Source: Trichoplax sp. H2 (lineage: Eukaryota; Placozoa; Uniplacotomia; Trichoplacea). From it: a stretch of DNA of 64,000 bases. Within the stretch, counting starts at the first letter, position 1. Every line of letters starts with the position of its first letter. The stretch covers positions 62,001 to 126,000 of the forward strand of contig NOWV01000128.1 of NCBI GenBank assembly GCA_003344405.1, written 5' to 3'. The position numbers and the translations under genes are program-made. A model generated the notes under the pieces. That model did not search any database. It saw only the letters and a program-made list of their open reading frames with translations, and had not been told where the DNA came from. Shown here in pieces: positions 26,501 to 41,800 of this stretch.

Positions 26501-29500
26501 ACTAATCAATCAATTCGATTTACTTTTAAAAGCCATCTAATTGAAGCTAATTTAAAATTAAATGATGCAAATCTGAAATTGAAAACGTAAGTAGCTACAG
26601 CATTTTCATGAATATTAATATTAGGCGTAACAACTTCTTTTCGAATACTTTAATTGTTCAATCGCTTTGACCTGTAATTAACTGCCTTATTTTCAGTCTG
26701 TAAGCCCTTAAAATAAAATAATCTATAAATAGATTTATCGAATGGGTGAATAAACGATCTAGTTAAAAATTAGAAGCCTTGTTCATAATATTATGGTACT
26801 GCAATTTAAAAAGGCTTGATTATTAATCTACTAAGGTCATCTAAATCAGGAACGTAGCTTATGTAGAATCTACCATCGTAATAGGATAAGTTAATTTGTG
26901 TATGAGATGACGTAAGATAGGATGGTTTTAAGACCTTGACAATTGCTAGCCAGCTTTGATCATACTGTATTTTGATATTTAGACCAAATAGCAATAATAA
27001 ATAATGTAATCGATCTCTTCAGAAGAGTAATTTTGATTAGAATTGAAAAGTAGCAATAGTAACAATGTTGTTAAGATCGGTCAATAGCCAAACTGCTCTG
27101 ATTATCAATTATAATTTTATGTCAAGATAAAATCGCAATGATAAATTGATCGCATTATAAAATGCTATTTGGATTCATTAATTTTACTCCAATACCTTGC
27201 TATCTACAATCAAGGAAACTGAAATATGAACTTGATTACTTTATAGCTAATTGTGAGCTGTTTAAATCCTTTTTCTTGAATGATTTAAAGATATACTGGC
27301 TTATTCTTTAACGGTATGAATCTAATGCCATTGAGCCTATAATGAAATTTATATAAATATTTTAAACCAGCTTTCAGTCTATCATGAAGGCTCATTTGAT
27401 TTATGAAGCTAAGATAGAATAATATATATGTGGTTATATATTATTGATAACTTTGCTGGCATATCGTTTTAAGATTGAACGATTGTCAAACCTGTTGTGC
27501 TCTACATTAATATTTTATTCGTGCTATCGATCATCCTTACCTTTCATCATTAATACTTATTAATCAGTTCCGGTATGGAAATTTACAGATTTAATTGGCA
27601 AAATAATGGCAGTATCTCTAATTTTCCTTCAAGTTAAAAAAGAATTAGATCCGGATGATAATTAGATAGGTCGAATGAGGATAATTAACGGCTTAGATTA
27701 ACAAAATCCTTTATCTTTACTTTATAACGGAAGGTGATCTGGAATAACCTACCGTATATTTCGTCCATCTATCAAATGATTTTACATAAAATAACGTTAA
27801 GAAGGAAATTATTGGTATTAATGTTTACCAATAATATTAATAAAATGATCTAAAATTACCATGTTGATATTATTTAACTTATTATTTCATGAACATCGTA
27901 CAAATTTTAGACTGATTAAATTTGACTGATGGCGATAGCTGATATGTAAACCTGAATAGTACTAATTTTCATATTATGCGAATGTTATCTCACGAGTATT
28001 GATTCCATCAACATGGTTTATTTGAGTAATTATTTAGAAGAAAACCTATATATTATGCTATAAAATTTGATAGATTGCGCTAATATGGATAAAACTGGTT
28101 GCAAGATTATTCTAATTGGGCTGGTAGGTGCCCCCAAATTTAAACGTTTAGATTTATAGTTTTTCTAGTCCTGCCCATCAATGCAGATTTGATGAGTCAT
28201 CAAGATTCACGTAAGCAACTATTTTAAAGGTAATTTATGTAAACAGCTAAAAAACTTCACAGTTTAGTGTAATTGGGATACTACTGCTTGCAGATTGTTC
28301 TAATTTTGCTAATAGATGTCCTCCAAAATATAAACATTTCGATTTATTATCTTTCTAGTCCTGCCTCACTGATGTTGATCCGATGTGTCATCAGGATTCA
28401 TTTAAGCATTTATTCGAAGGGTAACCTACTTAGCGAGTCTCCTGTTACTTAAATAATACCAATTTCAATTATTTACTACTGTCTAAATCTCATATTAATT
28501 TTTTATATTCATTAAAGCAGTCGCTGATTGTCGTAACTAAAAATTTTGCTTCATTATGTTCATCAATTTATTATATATCACTTTTTGCTCATTAAGATCC
28601 GTTTCAGACTAACGCAAAATTATTCAATCAATTTTGAATATTAGTATTATTTAGTTTTATACATTTCATATGCTTGTAGTTCCCAAATGCAAGTATTAAG
28701 GCGGATAATCATCAAAACGATCTTAAATGTATTCTTTCTGTTAAACTTACTTGTAGCGGCGACTTTAATTAGATCATATTTCGGATTAATTTCTTCTATA
28801 AGATTTAATAGAAGAACTTACATCTTGAAAATAAGCTGTTAAAGATACTTCCGATGCTAAATGATCTTTAATTTGAACCCGAGTGAATTTTATTTTATTC
28901 TTATCTCTTTTTACAAAATTACATCATAGACGAAATGCAAGACTTTGCTACCGTATTTTTATTAATTTATAGTGATCAAGGTCTGAAAGTGAACAATAAT
29001 TTCTTCTTGTCTAGAATATTAATAAACGTTTTCAATAAAGAAAATTTCATGAAATAAGTCTGTTGATTTAGCGATAATGCTAACTTGTTTAGCTTATATT
29101 CGCTGCTTAATTATAGGTTTAATTATAATTTATCCCACAACAAGAATTAAATACTCTATTCGCTAAATGTAGGTCTATCTCATGATGATATTATAATAAG
29201 TAACTGTTAAATTTGACGGAGAAAATGCAGTAGATCATACATTACTAGGGCTTGTTGATGCTTAGTTAAGCAGTCTCTTACTACCCTTGGCGTAAAATAC
29301 TATTTTGGTTTTGCAAAATTTTACTTTAATTAATTTAAGATCTATATCCACACTATTAAGGAGGTAATTGTGGTGACTTTTAGACTTAATTGATCAAGTT
29401 CTGCACTTATTATTTCATATTTTATCAAGTGATCTACATAACATATGACTTTTATGTAATGTTAGGAATGATACAGCAGAAAATGTAAAACTTTTATCGA

Positions 29501-32500
29501 TTGAAGGGATAACTGCCAAGTAAAAATGAACATGGTAGACTATTACTATCATGGTAATTTGTATGTAGTAATTGAAAGCTCTCTCAACTTACAAATAATT
29601 TATAGTAATCTCATTATCAAGCTTAAAACTATAATTTCATCATAACTGAAATAATATTATCTAAGCCCGGTGAAATTGTTGAATTAAATCAGAATAAGTT
29701 TATTGTCGCTTAGTATAACTAATCTATTTTAGGAAAATTCTTCAGTTATAACAGTAGAAAACATCAGGCATTAGCTGACTCCCAAGGTCTCTGATAAACT
29801 ACTTGCCATTAAATTTTTAAAGTTGAAACATAAAGGCTAATTTAAATGATAACGCTGACAATAAGATATTTGTAAGCTTTACTGGTATCGACAATTCATC
29901 ATTGGATTCATTATATTGATGTTATTCTTAATAACTTACCTTTTGCTTAGTCAAGCGGAGTAATATCATTAACAGTTGACGGCAGATTGCAATATTCCAA
30001 AATATATGAAGATCAACCGGATAAGGCACACCTACAAATATGAATAAATTCATTTTATGTAATATAATGGAGAATTAATAGCCAGACTGCAATTGAATTC
30101 AATGTTTTTAAATTTAATCTTAACTGCTTAAAAATATGGCGGTTTAAATGACCACATAAATATATGATACAGCTTAGCTAGTAAACGGCTTTTGTATGCG
30201 TTACTTCAGCAATATCTATTTCGCAAGCTGATATTTACCACAATATAGGATAGTGTCTGAAAAAAAGCATATGTGCATATTGCAGTATTTGCATTGCTTA
30301 ACGGTACTGGTAAGAACTGAGAAGAGCTGAGTAAAAGGCGAAATAAAGTGTGACTGCATATTTAATTTTTAAATAATAAATATACGCACAAGCGAGTCGA
30401 AAAATTTTCCTTTCATCGTTCATTTTATAGCATAAGAATCAGATACTCTGATCATGAGATGTGATATTCCCTATGCAGGTTGCTTAGTCAGAGAAATGGA
30501 AACAGGGACAGTTTCTAAAAGATTACACTGCGTATGTTTTAGGATAAATTCTTAAAATATTCAATACAGATTCTTTGTAACATTATAGGCGAATAAACCG
30601 GGCGCTTGATTTGCAGGAATCATTCATTTAGCAGACTGAGTACAGTGGCAGCTAAATCGGAAGTAATAGATATACAATTATTCGTGTGGGCCAACATTTC
30701 CTGTATCTAATAAAATCTATATTTTACTCAGATTAAATGATGGAAGCAATGATTAAAAATTCGGCATTGACCAAATTTCCGATAATTTCCGATTCTTAAA
30801 TGATTGAAATAAGGAAAAAATTCTTTAGAACCAGTTAGGTAAAACACAAAAATTGAATGAAATGATGAAAACATTTAATTTCTAGCCTGTGCAAGGATAT
30901 TATAATTATAATTTACTCAATTCTACGCTTGGAATATCATTTGTCGTTTTATATATATGGTAAACTTTTGATATTGGCGATTAAATGTGAGCTGCTAGTT
31001 CATACATAATTAAATACAGTATGGAACAGTATACGAATACTTTAACATACAGTATATCATAGCGTAGGTATTCCTTATAGCAGTATAAACTATCATCAGT
31101 CAGGAGGAGTAAAAGTAGTGAGGTAATTTACGATGATTTCATATAAGTTAAATTTTTTATTGAAAGTAACTTATCGGTTTCAGAAGTGAGCCTGATAATT
31201 TGACTTCTAAATGGAATGAGGCAATACCATCCAAAATCAAATGGTGACCATCAGGATTTGCTTTTACTATACAGTATATGGTCGTTCAGTAATGTTACGT
31301 ATAGTTTAAAAATTATTTAAAAATATGATTAATACACTCAGCAGTAAACTGAATAGCAATTTAAAACCAGTTTAACATGGAATATTTCAATATAGCAAGC
31401 AGCTAGATTAGCGCAAAATCGCAATGTTATGGCAGTTACAGATATTAAAAATGAATAAATTGATAAGATAATAGACGGGAGTTCAGAATCGGCTCATTAT
31501 GGATTACTTAATTAAGCAAGCAGCTGGATTAATATGAAACTGTAAGATATCATGGACTGCAATGTTTTAAGTAATTCAAAAATTCAAAATTGAAGACTGA
31601 CTAGGTATTAATCATTCTCTTAAAATCATTTTAAGACAAATTACTTTAACTTAACCAATGACTAGATTTATGGGAAGCTACAAGGTTGTGTACAGTTCGA
31701 AAAGATATTTTTAAAAAAATAATAAATTGATGACGTACTAAACCACATTTCAGAATCAGCTTCAATAGATTTTCCAGCAATTATGTAGGACTTGAATGTG
31801 ACTTAGAATTAAATGACTGTTTAAAGACGTTCTATGGTAATTTGCACAGATAAATACAGCTTTATAGGCGAATCTGTGATGGTCAGTAGGATTGTATCTT
31901 GATTTTTGTTCCACGATAAATCGACATATTTTCCCTAAGCATATTTGACACATAGCATAAGAATTTGATTTATTGTGAAGTTCCAGTCCCCACGCATTGA
32001 TGTGCAAATCAGATTAAACTTGTAACACGTGTAATTTTATAACAGCTACCATCAGTCGATTAATTATTACATGCCTAAATGCGCGTACGTCGATGAGATA
32101 AATTTTAAAATAAAAAATTTAACGACAAATTGTTACGAATAAATGTTTATCATTAACAATGAAATTTAATCATACATATTAATGCTAACAATACCAATAC
32201 TATGACAGCACTAGAATAGCGTCTTCTATATGCTAAATTTACATCATACTAGTATTACAGTTAGATTTCATGAAATAAAAATTGATACCATAGTTATTAA
32301 TATCTCGGTACGCTATTTTACACATTGTCACAAATTTAAACTTTTTAACATTTAATGGGAAGATTAATTTAGAAGCATTTATGCTTTGCAGTACTTACAG
32401 CATGGATTACAATTTTTCTGTTAACTGTACCCAAGTCATCATTTACTATCATTATAGTTATCTTTATGAATTCGATAGAATTGCCTTACAATTCTATTGG

Positions 32501-32889
32501 CTATATCGTAATAATTTTATACTGTATCGCGTGTTCTACTTATAACTAAATCAAACAGTTTCATCTAAATCACTAAAATATCGTCTTAACCGATAATATT
32601 ACAATATGGTCATACACAACTGTGTTACGACTACAAAATAGGAGATTATTTAGCATGATTGTTATAATTTCTATTACGTTAATTGCCATATCATTTTTAA
32701 TAGTAATTGAAAAATTTGTATTCTCTTTTAGATTGCCCATAATTTAATACATTATATTATATTCTTAGCAAGTATATACTACAATAACTGTTTCTTTAGA
32801 ACTAAAAATAGATTCAGTAAATCTTTTCAGCGATATAGTCCAAGATACATACAATAAATCCATACAGGTAATGCATGAGAGTTATCATA
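23563..32889. other. Intergenic region between lipoxygenase B promoter and ptpn23 3' end
   Basis: About 9.3 kb without a supported gene. It contains a diverged duplication of roughly 170 bases (about 28085-28245 and 28270-28440) and a second one near 31390-31430 and 31520-31560 around a GCAAGCAGCT(A/G)GATTA core. Small open frames at 26806-26994 and 31762-32007 (minus) have no recognisable domain or splice support. The ptpn23 3' UTR lies just below 32890. Confidence 0.55.
28085..28440. repeat. Diverged direct duplication (about 170-base unit)
   Basis: Two successive blocks share the same order of short identities: TTGCA(A/G)ATT(A/G)TTCTAATT, a TCTAGTCCTGCC core, a (T/C)GATG(A/T)GTCATCA core and a final AAGCA..TATT..AA(A/G)GGTAA segment. 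Divergence is substantial, so the duplication is old. Function unknown. Confidence 0.6.
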
Positions 32890-35800
32890 TTAACGCCAAC
32901 TTAGATTTTGCTGTGCATTCAACTGTCCAGGAGTGTTCGCGTAGATGTTGCCTTGCTGTTGCACAGGAAAATTACCGTACTGTTGTGAAGTTTGTCCAGT
33001 CATGTTTCTTGCAGACGAATCACTTGGCGAAGATTGAGCTGAAAGTAAGAACAGCATCATTTCATTAAAGGGTTTCTAGTTTCATATAAAACATATACCA
33101 CACATTTTCATCATCAATATAGATTAGTATATTACGAGTGAATACTTCAAAACGTTGGATAGATACCTACCTTCCTGTACAAATTTACTGGCATAGGCAA
33201 ATACTGCTTCATAGCACATGATGTATTGATCCTAGTAATAAAGTATATAATTTGGTTGATTACAACAAACTACAAATGGACATCTTTAATTCGTTCTTTT
33301 TTCTAGGCGAGATAATAACACATGTAACACGTTGACATCAACATACTCTGATCATATACCTTAGTTCGAACCATGTAATTTCGACGTTGGCGAAGGGATT
33401 GAATCAGCTTTGAAATATTTACTATGCAGCAATAATTTAATAGGTCATTAAAACCTAGATTCAGATACTAAAAATGCTACATTAGCAATAACACATCGCA
33501 TACTTAATCCATGTCCGCCTGCCATTTCTTTGATAGCAGTGTAAAGGATACAGAATGCTCCTGTTCTTCCAACTCCATCACTGTAAGAGGACACAAAATT
33601 AATCTTCGACTAATCTATTATTATGAGAAGAAGCTGTATATGCCGCTCTTACCTGCAATGCACCACAACAGGCGCTTGCGATCCAGGGTCGATCTTTTGT
33701 AGGTGAGATGTGACGTCTTCTAAATAGGCCATGAGTGGCTTGTACGATGTTTGATTGCTACAATAGAATAAATATAAGAAGTGAATAAGCTTTTATTAAA
33801 CTCCATGAAATAGCGTATTTTGTATTTTACTTACAACGGCTGAGGCCACGTAATCAGTTGTAACTGAGTTATTGACCTACTTTCGGTATTCTAGTAGTAA
33901 AGCAATAAGTGTAGGTTATTTTAACAATCAGCTAATTAAATAAAATATTATGGTATAGTATCTTGCTCTACTTCAAAATTATAAGAACCTTTTTAATGGT
34001 TATTATCCTCTTGAATCCATAAGGTTGAGCTTCTTGGCTTGCTAAAGTTACAACAATAGCACCGTAGGTAACTGATGATCCTACATTTTCCGGCCAATAG
34101 CGATCGCACACACGCTAGCGTAAGTGATTAAACGCACATATTAATACAGTATAGAAGGTAACTGAAGGTGCCATTTTTTGTAGAACTCTACCTTGCAGTT
34201 TTCAATTTCAGCTACTAACATAGCAATAAATAATGCATTTGTTTCCCAAATCATACGCCAGAAATCAGTAAAGGATGACGGCAAGGGAGGTTGTGTAGCA
34301 ATATATCGTGATGATAACGTAGTTAAATCATCAATCAAGCTCGAGTTTATATATCCTTCATCGCCTTCATATTGCGGGCTCAATATTACTCGGGAATAAT
34401 CATCTAACGTCAATAATAAGCATAATTGCGTTTTAGTTATCAAATTAGTATCGTAGCTTCAGACAATGTTTAATATTCTTCTTACAAGGTAGAATAGTTT
34501 CATCGCGATTGCCAATTGGATGCCGGTGAGCTACGTTACAAGGGTATTTGCGAGAGTCCGTAACACGGCTCTCTTCTAGAGCCTGTATGTAAGAAATATT
34601 CATCGTAAGTCAGCCATGAAATGAAAACTACAAGAATATAATTTTATTTTTATTCAAAACGCAAATCTAAAACCTGAAACTCAGTAGTGAAACCGTCACA
34701 GTTCTGTTGGGCACTGTAGCATAAAGACTGCATGTTTTGACCAAACTGCATTGTATCAGAGCGTAATTTATCTATGTACTCTCTGGAGAAACTTTGAAGA
34801 AGTGGCTTCTGCTGAGTTGGAGCAGCTGGTTTACTACCCGCTATCACAGGCGATAAAATAGTGCTCCCGGATGTTCCTTGCAAATTAAATTGATCTACGC
34901 TTGAGGTAAGTAAATCAACGGGCTGATTATTGTTTTTCGCCTGATATAACCGTGGTGGAAATTGCTGATTCTGCACCGGTTGAAGAATTTGAGGCTTTTG
35001 TTGTTGTGCTGGGGGTGCTCCATTGTATCGTCCCTGCTGTAAAACAGATTCGTTTGAATTATTTCATAAATTGTATACATATTTGCTAACAAATTATTTT
35101 TCGGTTACCTCATGAAATTGCCTAGAATTTGCCTGCGACATGTTTGCATTGTATGGCCTAACTGGTCCCTGTTGATTGACTTGCTGCAGTGGAGTAAACT
35201 GCTGTTGTTGTTGCTGCTTGGCAGTACTGATTCCACCTTGTACTTGGCTGTTGCCATACATATTTTGACCTTGCGAATTTGTTTGATTATACATATTCAT
35301 GCTTTGTCCACCTTGCTGAGTGTTAAGCATTTGCTGCATTACAGGATTAGAATGAGCATAGACAGTGCTCTGCGCAGTTGATTTAGCCGATTGTGAAGGA
35401 AGATTATTTACCATAGAAGGATTATTATTTACCGTTACGTACGAAGTTTGCGTAGTAGGTCGAGGCCCCATTTGTTGCTGTAGTGGCTGAGCACTCATAA
35501 AACCAGTCGGACCTTGATTTTGGCTCTGCTGTTGTAGACTAGGCTGCTGCTGATTACTGCATATCCAAGCGGTATTATCACCAGCTGGTTTAGAAGACTG
35601 ATTTACTATCCCTTCATTTCGCCTTATGTTGAAAGAGCTATTTGATGGGATATTTCCTTGAGAGAAAGTGCCGGGACGCTGATGTTGAGACACCGCTTGT
35701 CCTGCACTGCTTTGCGATTGAATAGTATGTGCTTGTTGATTTTGGGGCCTTGATAAGACCTGTGTCGGCTGCTGAGCTGACTGAGACGACGGAAGTTGTG

Positions 35801-38800
35801 GCTGGTAAGTCGGGTAGCCAGAAAACTTCTGATCTAATCCTTGATTCGAAAATTGATTTTGTAAGGCAGTAGTTGATTGAGGCAAATTTGATTGAATATC
35901 TTGGCGTTGTACATTGGTGTGAGGACCCAAAACGTTACCCGAGGATGGCTGCTGAAAACTCACGTGTTGTGAATTTGGTTGGTTTAAATTTGGATTTGAT
36001 ATTTGTCTTTGTATCGCATTAGGCACTGCAGTACTATTTGACTGAGAAATTTGACGTTGCGGATTAGGTGCTGTATTACTACCGGATTGAGAATTTTGAT
36101 ATTGTAGGTTATCATTGAATGCTGTTGTTGCATTACCACTCGTCAACTGTTGAGACTGATAGTTATTTTGGGGTAGCATACTTCCACTAGATACTTGCCG
36201 GGTAGCCGATAATTGATTTTGAGGATGCGATGGAATGTTGGCTTGGTATGGCAGTGAGACTGGAGTTGATACATTGCTTTGGGAATTCATTGCTGCAGAA
36301 ATCTGGTTTACTGAAGATAAAGGAACTGGACTACGCTGCTGCGACAGTAACGGCTGTGGCGATTGTGGTTGCATCGGTAACGGCTTCTGTTGTTGTTGAG
36401 AGATACTTGCGGGAGTTGGATGTGGAGATTGTGGAGATACTGGAATAGTCGATTGGGAATACGTACTGGAGGGTAGCGATTGTTGATGCTGAAGTGAAGA
36501 TGGAGCTGCATCCGTACGGCCTTGAAAAAATTGATTATCATCTCGATTCGGCAAAGGTAATGCAGTAGGACTAGCGGTATTAAAATTCATGCCTTTGTTT
36601 AAGTTTTGCTGATTTGTTGGCGAAGTAGGGGTTACTTGGCCATTTGCAATTAATCCCCAACGCTGAGTGTTTGCTATTGGCTGTAATAAAAACATATAAT
36701 TATTTCAGTATCTGAGATAAGAGCATAAAACTATTTATCAAATCTTAAAATGAAAAAAATGTACAGTATTATTGGCCATTAATTCAGCATTTTTTTTCGC
36801 TCTTCTTTCTGCAACAATTTCCCTAAGAATACAATATGTAGATGAGATGCTATTTATTCGAATATGATTTGGCTACATTAAGGCTCTACCTTGCTTTTTG
36901 CTCCCGTTCTTTCAATCTTTGCTGTATGACTGGTTCAATTTTCTGAGAGAATTTTTCGATATCATTTGCAAATTTCTTATAGAATTCAATTCCATGCCTA
37001 GAATAATAGAGGCGAAATAATACCGTCCAAGTCAGAGTCTGCATCTATTAGAACGTAGAATACTAACAATACGTAAATACTTACTCGGCTTTTGAAATTA
37101 ATTCATTCATTACGTTGTAAGATAGCATAAGGGATTTAATATAAGCATTTCGCCTATGATGGAAGCAAATTTAAAACATTAACCAAACGGTCATAGACCT
37201 GTAGCTTCAATAAGATTAGCATTTCGTTTCTTACTTTGCGCTAGTTTTGCATGCTTGTTCACGTGCAGCTCCATATTTGGCATTTGCATCAGTTAACACC
37301 CTAGTTAAAGCAGAAAAAGTGAGAAAGGACTATAGCAGACTATCAGGAAGTACCCCAGAGTTATATCTATATAAGAGCCACAATGCAAGCGCCTTACATT
37401 ATAATTCTTTCTTGAGCCGCCAAATTTTGGCGAATTACGTTAACAAGACTATCATGTTTCTGTATCTGCTCGTGAAAGATATCAGTACTATCTTTATTGG
37501 TTTGAGTGACAATCATGGATGTAATATCATCCTCATTTAAGGCTTCTCTCAAATTTCCCTCTAGATTACTTCTCTGTTTTTTCATTTCTTCTACTTTTGC
37601 CTGCAAGCCACGTTATGATATAAATAATCATGCATGAATCTAGGAAAATAATATAGTTAACACTATTGAATGAATTCATTTTACCAAAATTCTTCGAAGA
37701 TTTGTTTCAGCAGCTTCATCAATAGGTATATCTAATAAGTTTAACTTTGGTAGAGAAGCCATTAAAGCATCCTTCGAACCATTTAGCAATTTTAGATTTT
37801 CAATATTACTATCGTATGCATTGAAAACTTCATCATTGCACTTCATCGCTTTGTCGTTTGCTTCTTTTCTTCTTTCGAATTTAGATTTCAATTCTTCAAA
37901 TACAGCTGCGTCATGTACTATACCAAATTTAGACTACAAAACACCGAATTAGATGGCATATCGCAAATCGAGTTCGAAACTTAGATAAAGTTTGACAGGG
38001 AAGGCAACTGGAAATAGTACGTAGTTTTACGTAGATACCTCAAAGCGCTCTGCAGCTTGGTTTTCTTCATTCAATTTTTTGTCAGTAGCGTTAATTTTAT
38101 CTTCGATATCTTGGTATAAACGCTTTAACTCTGAAATTAAATAAACAGACTAAATTAAGACACCTACATACCGATCTATAGGGCCTTGAACAAAATATTA
38201 CCTTCGATTAACTCATTCAATTTTTCTAGAACATCAGGATTGCTATTTAACTGTTGATTAATTTCAGAAATTTCACCTACATCACATCATTTGTATAATC
38301 AGATAGAGTAATTAGTAATGGCTTTCGGTATATATCTATTTTTGATACGTATATAAAAACCTTACTTGGCAATTCCATTTGTACTTGCATATCGCTTCGG
38401 TTTAAGTTTGGTAATTGGAGTGACGATATCACTTGGCTTAAGTAATTTTAGAAATTTGTTTCAAATATAATCAAATATAAGTCTTAGGTCTGACTATGCT
38501 GCATATGCCAAAATATCATAATCATTAGGAAGAAATTGATCCATACCTTAGCTCTTCATTTTTTTGCTGAATAGAACTAGTAACTGATCGCAGGAGTTGA
38601 GCCTTTTCTTCACTATGGTACATAGAATATTAAACGAAACAGTCTAGATTAATTTAATCTAGTAAGAGTATTAACAACGATGTCATGGTGCTGTGCTTAC
38701 CTATACATTGATGACTGTTCATGTGCCTGCATTGGAACAAGTTTTGCAAAGATGTCATCGCCATAAAGATTTTTATCAGTTGGGCAAAAGGTACGAGGTT

Positions 38801-41800
38801 TAGAGAGAGAAAGTCCTAAAGAGATGTATCAACATGGCAGTCAGTGACGATTTATGATATTAAGTAATTTAAATCTTTTCCACAAGTACTAATCGATTTA
38901 ACATAGTATCATCTCATGCCTTCGATCACTGGCAGATTAGCGATTGCAGGTATAGATTCATGATACACAAAGTCATTATCTTTGATCGCTGCTTTTAACC
39001 TGTTTGAATATACAAGTTTAGCATTGGCCAATAACGGCATAAAAATATACATATAATAGGTAAAATATTGACTTATAGAAAGGCTGATTTATCATCAGAT
39101 GTATCAAGCTTACTGATAATTTATCACGTCGTAGGTGTAATTATAGACATCTTGGAATTTAGCATCAATTCCTTGCTGTGAATTTTCATAAAACGAAATT
39201 GTTATTAATGACATTTTTCAATTAGAAGGTAATTTCGTCTTAAAATATTACCGCTACCTTTAAAAGTTTTGAACATTCTTCTAGTTTTGCAGAAGCAGCT
39301 TTTAAATAACCAACCTTAAAATGAAAATAAACGAAGTAGAGAGAGCTTAGTGATGCCGTTATCTAACTGTATTTATTATATAACAATATATATGTCATTG
39401 TCAATCTATAGATTATATACAACGTTCCATAAAATTTTAGTCGCATAGTCATCCTAACTTACAATGATAAAAAGAAATACTTACTTTATCTCCAAATCTC
39501 GAATTTTCATCGGAAGAGTTTGCCATATACAACTGTTTAAGTAGATTGTAATTGTTAAGAAATTAATAAATGCACTCGGTTGAGCAAATTAAATGGTCCA
39601 ATACATTACAATTAACTATACGAATTACTCACATGCGCAACTGCGTCATAGTATACAATTTTAAAGGTTAGAAACTTTGACCATACCTAAAAGAACAAAG
39701 TAATGATTATTTTAACAACTATATAGTATTTACTTGCATTTCCTATAGTAAACAATTTCGTTCTTACTTTGCATCTTCTTGAACTAATGATTTGTACAGC
39801 AGCTTCTAATATATTTTGGCCAAGTCTCAGATAGCTAATAATTTGCGCTGCTATTCGAGCAATTAAGGAGCCCTTTCTGTTGTCTTTGATCGATTTTTCC
39901 AATATGCATTCTTGCGCTTGACCCTATTTTCGCGACAGAATGTTAGGTAAAAAATAATAATAGATAGGCGAGATTTCGATCATCGGTATACATACCAGCA
40001 TTAATTGTATGTAGAAGGAAATAATAGCATGGCTAACATCGGGAGTATAATCCCCCCCAACTTGATCCTATAAAGGATTAAGAAGATCTTAGTGGTTATT
40101 AACGATCCGTGTTTCTACAGTATTGCAACATATACTAGCATTTATTTAACTACAAAATCTACAAATATTTAAGATCGATTACTGACACAGTTGATGTGAC
40201 TAGAATGCTATTTGTATCTTAGCAATAGTATTTTATTTAATGAAGAAAGTTTAATTTAAAATGTACAGTTAAGTAGGTGAATATTCCAGCAGCATCTTGA
40301 AAATGAGTACAGGATGTTTTCAATGCCTACAGTGCATAATTTATGGCAGATCAGCTTATATTAATCTTTTCATACCTAGGCTACTTTACATATAGGTATT
40401 ATAGCATGTCTTACTTCGTCAGTCATTCTCTCATCTTTCGCACCTAATTCGGCATGTAAGGCTCCCAAATTGTGCAATATGCAGGCTTGCTCGAATTTAA
40501 TATCATCATGACATACCTCCTTTCCATTATACATGTCAGTCCTATCAAAGTTGATAAAATAAGAGCTCCTTGAAGATAATAAAATTTTCAGTTATAAAAT
40601 TACGTAAAGTATGTCATACCATGTATACAGTATAGCTGCTCGTTCACCAGATCGCATAGCGAATCGCACTGTCATCATATTTAATTGGCAAAAATAGCGC
40701 GCAAGGAGTAGGCATCCATTTTCCCCGCATGGTGGAATAATAATAGACTGAAATGCAAGATTTTTGAACGTCAAGCAATTACTATTAAACACTGCTGATA
40801 AGCCTGAAGCGAAAAAGCAAATTTCAGTACAAGCTTATAGGTACGATTATTTGTTCTCCATGCTACGTTAACAAATTAAGAATGCTGCAGATCTTGCTGC
40901 ATCTGCGCTACTGAGATAATATATGAAAGATATGACGAGAATCTATTAGATCTAGGTTGTGCGAAAGTTAGAAGATTTGGTTTTGACAGCAAATTACGTA
41001 AAAAAAAACATCCAAAAGAGCATTCTTTGAACCAAGATAAAAATATCATTTTATCCTAAACCAAGTTGGTAAGTCTAAATTTTACAAGTGTAACCATTGA
41101 TAACCTATAGCCAACCCGTATTTTCTATTGACAACTGTTGTGGCTCTTAAACAAAAACTATAAAGCAGCGATGCTCTCTTCAGTTAGTTTTCGGTGCTGC
41201 GTAAATGTGTATCAAATTTAGGTAAAAAAGCAGTTTAAGCAGGATTGATTGTCTAGAGACTATTAATATTGTTATCGTATATTCATAACTATCATGCTTA
41301 TTGACTTTTTGATTCGTGTAATTATATCAGCGCGAGTGTAATAAGATAGTGCCAATTCATAAATAGATTGACTAGTGATCAGAATAGAAAAGTAAATATT
41401 AGAATTCAGGGATTCAGTGACATCTGATAGCATTCAATCTATGGTACGAATATTTCTAGAAAGTTACTGTTGAACTCTTCAATCAAGCGACGATACTACT
41501 AGTAATCAACGTTGAAAAATACTATCATTTTAGCCCCAGCATAAGCAATCAAGAGTATTACTTAAATGACATACAGTATCAATATTTGCTCAAGTCGCAG
41601 GAAATTACTAATGAAAATTATAGGACATGAAGCGTAAAAGTTTATACAGTAGTTCTATGTTTCTATCGCATAATAACAAATTGTGGAGGTGAAATCCCCC
41701 AATTGTAAAGCGATTCGATTTTTTCAATAACGACAACGGCACATTATGGTAAAAATATTATCGATTAACTACAGCAATAAAGGGTGGAAATAATTGATCA

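Noticed and set aside
31762-32007. 81-codon minus-strand open frame
   Set aside because: No recognisable domain, repeat membership or splice partner; length is within chance for this composition.
35112-36541. Other-frame open frames overlapping the Gln/Pro-rich ptpn23 exon
   Set aside because: Shadows of the 524-codon exon 35109-36680, caused by its CAA/CAG-rich composition.
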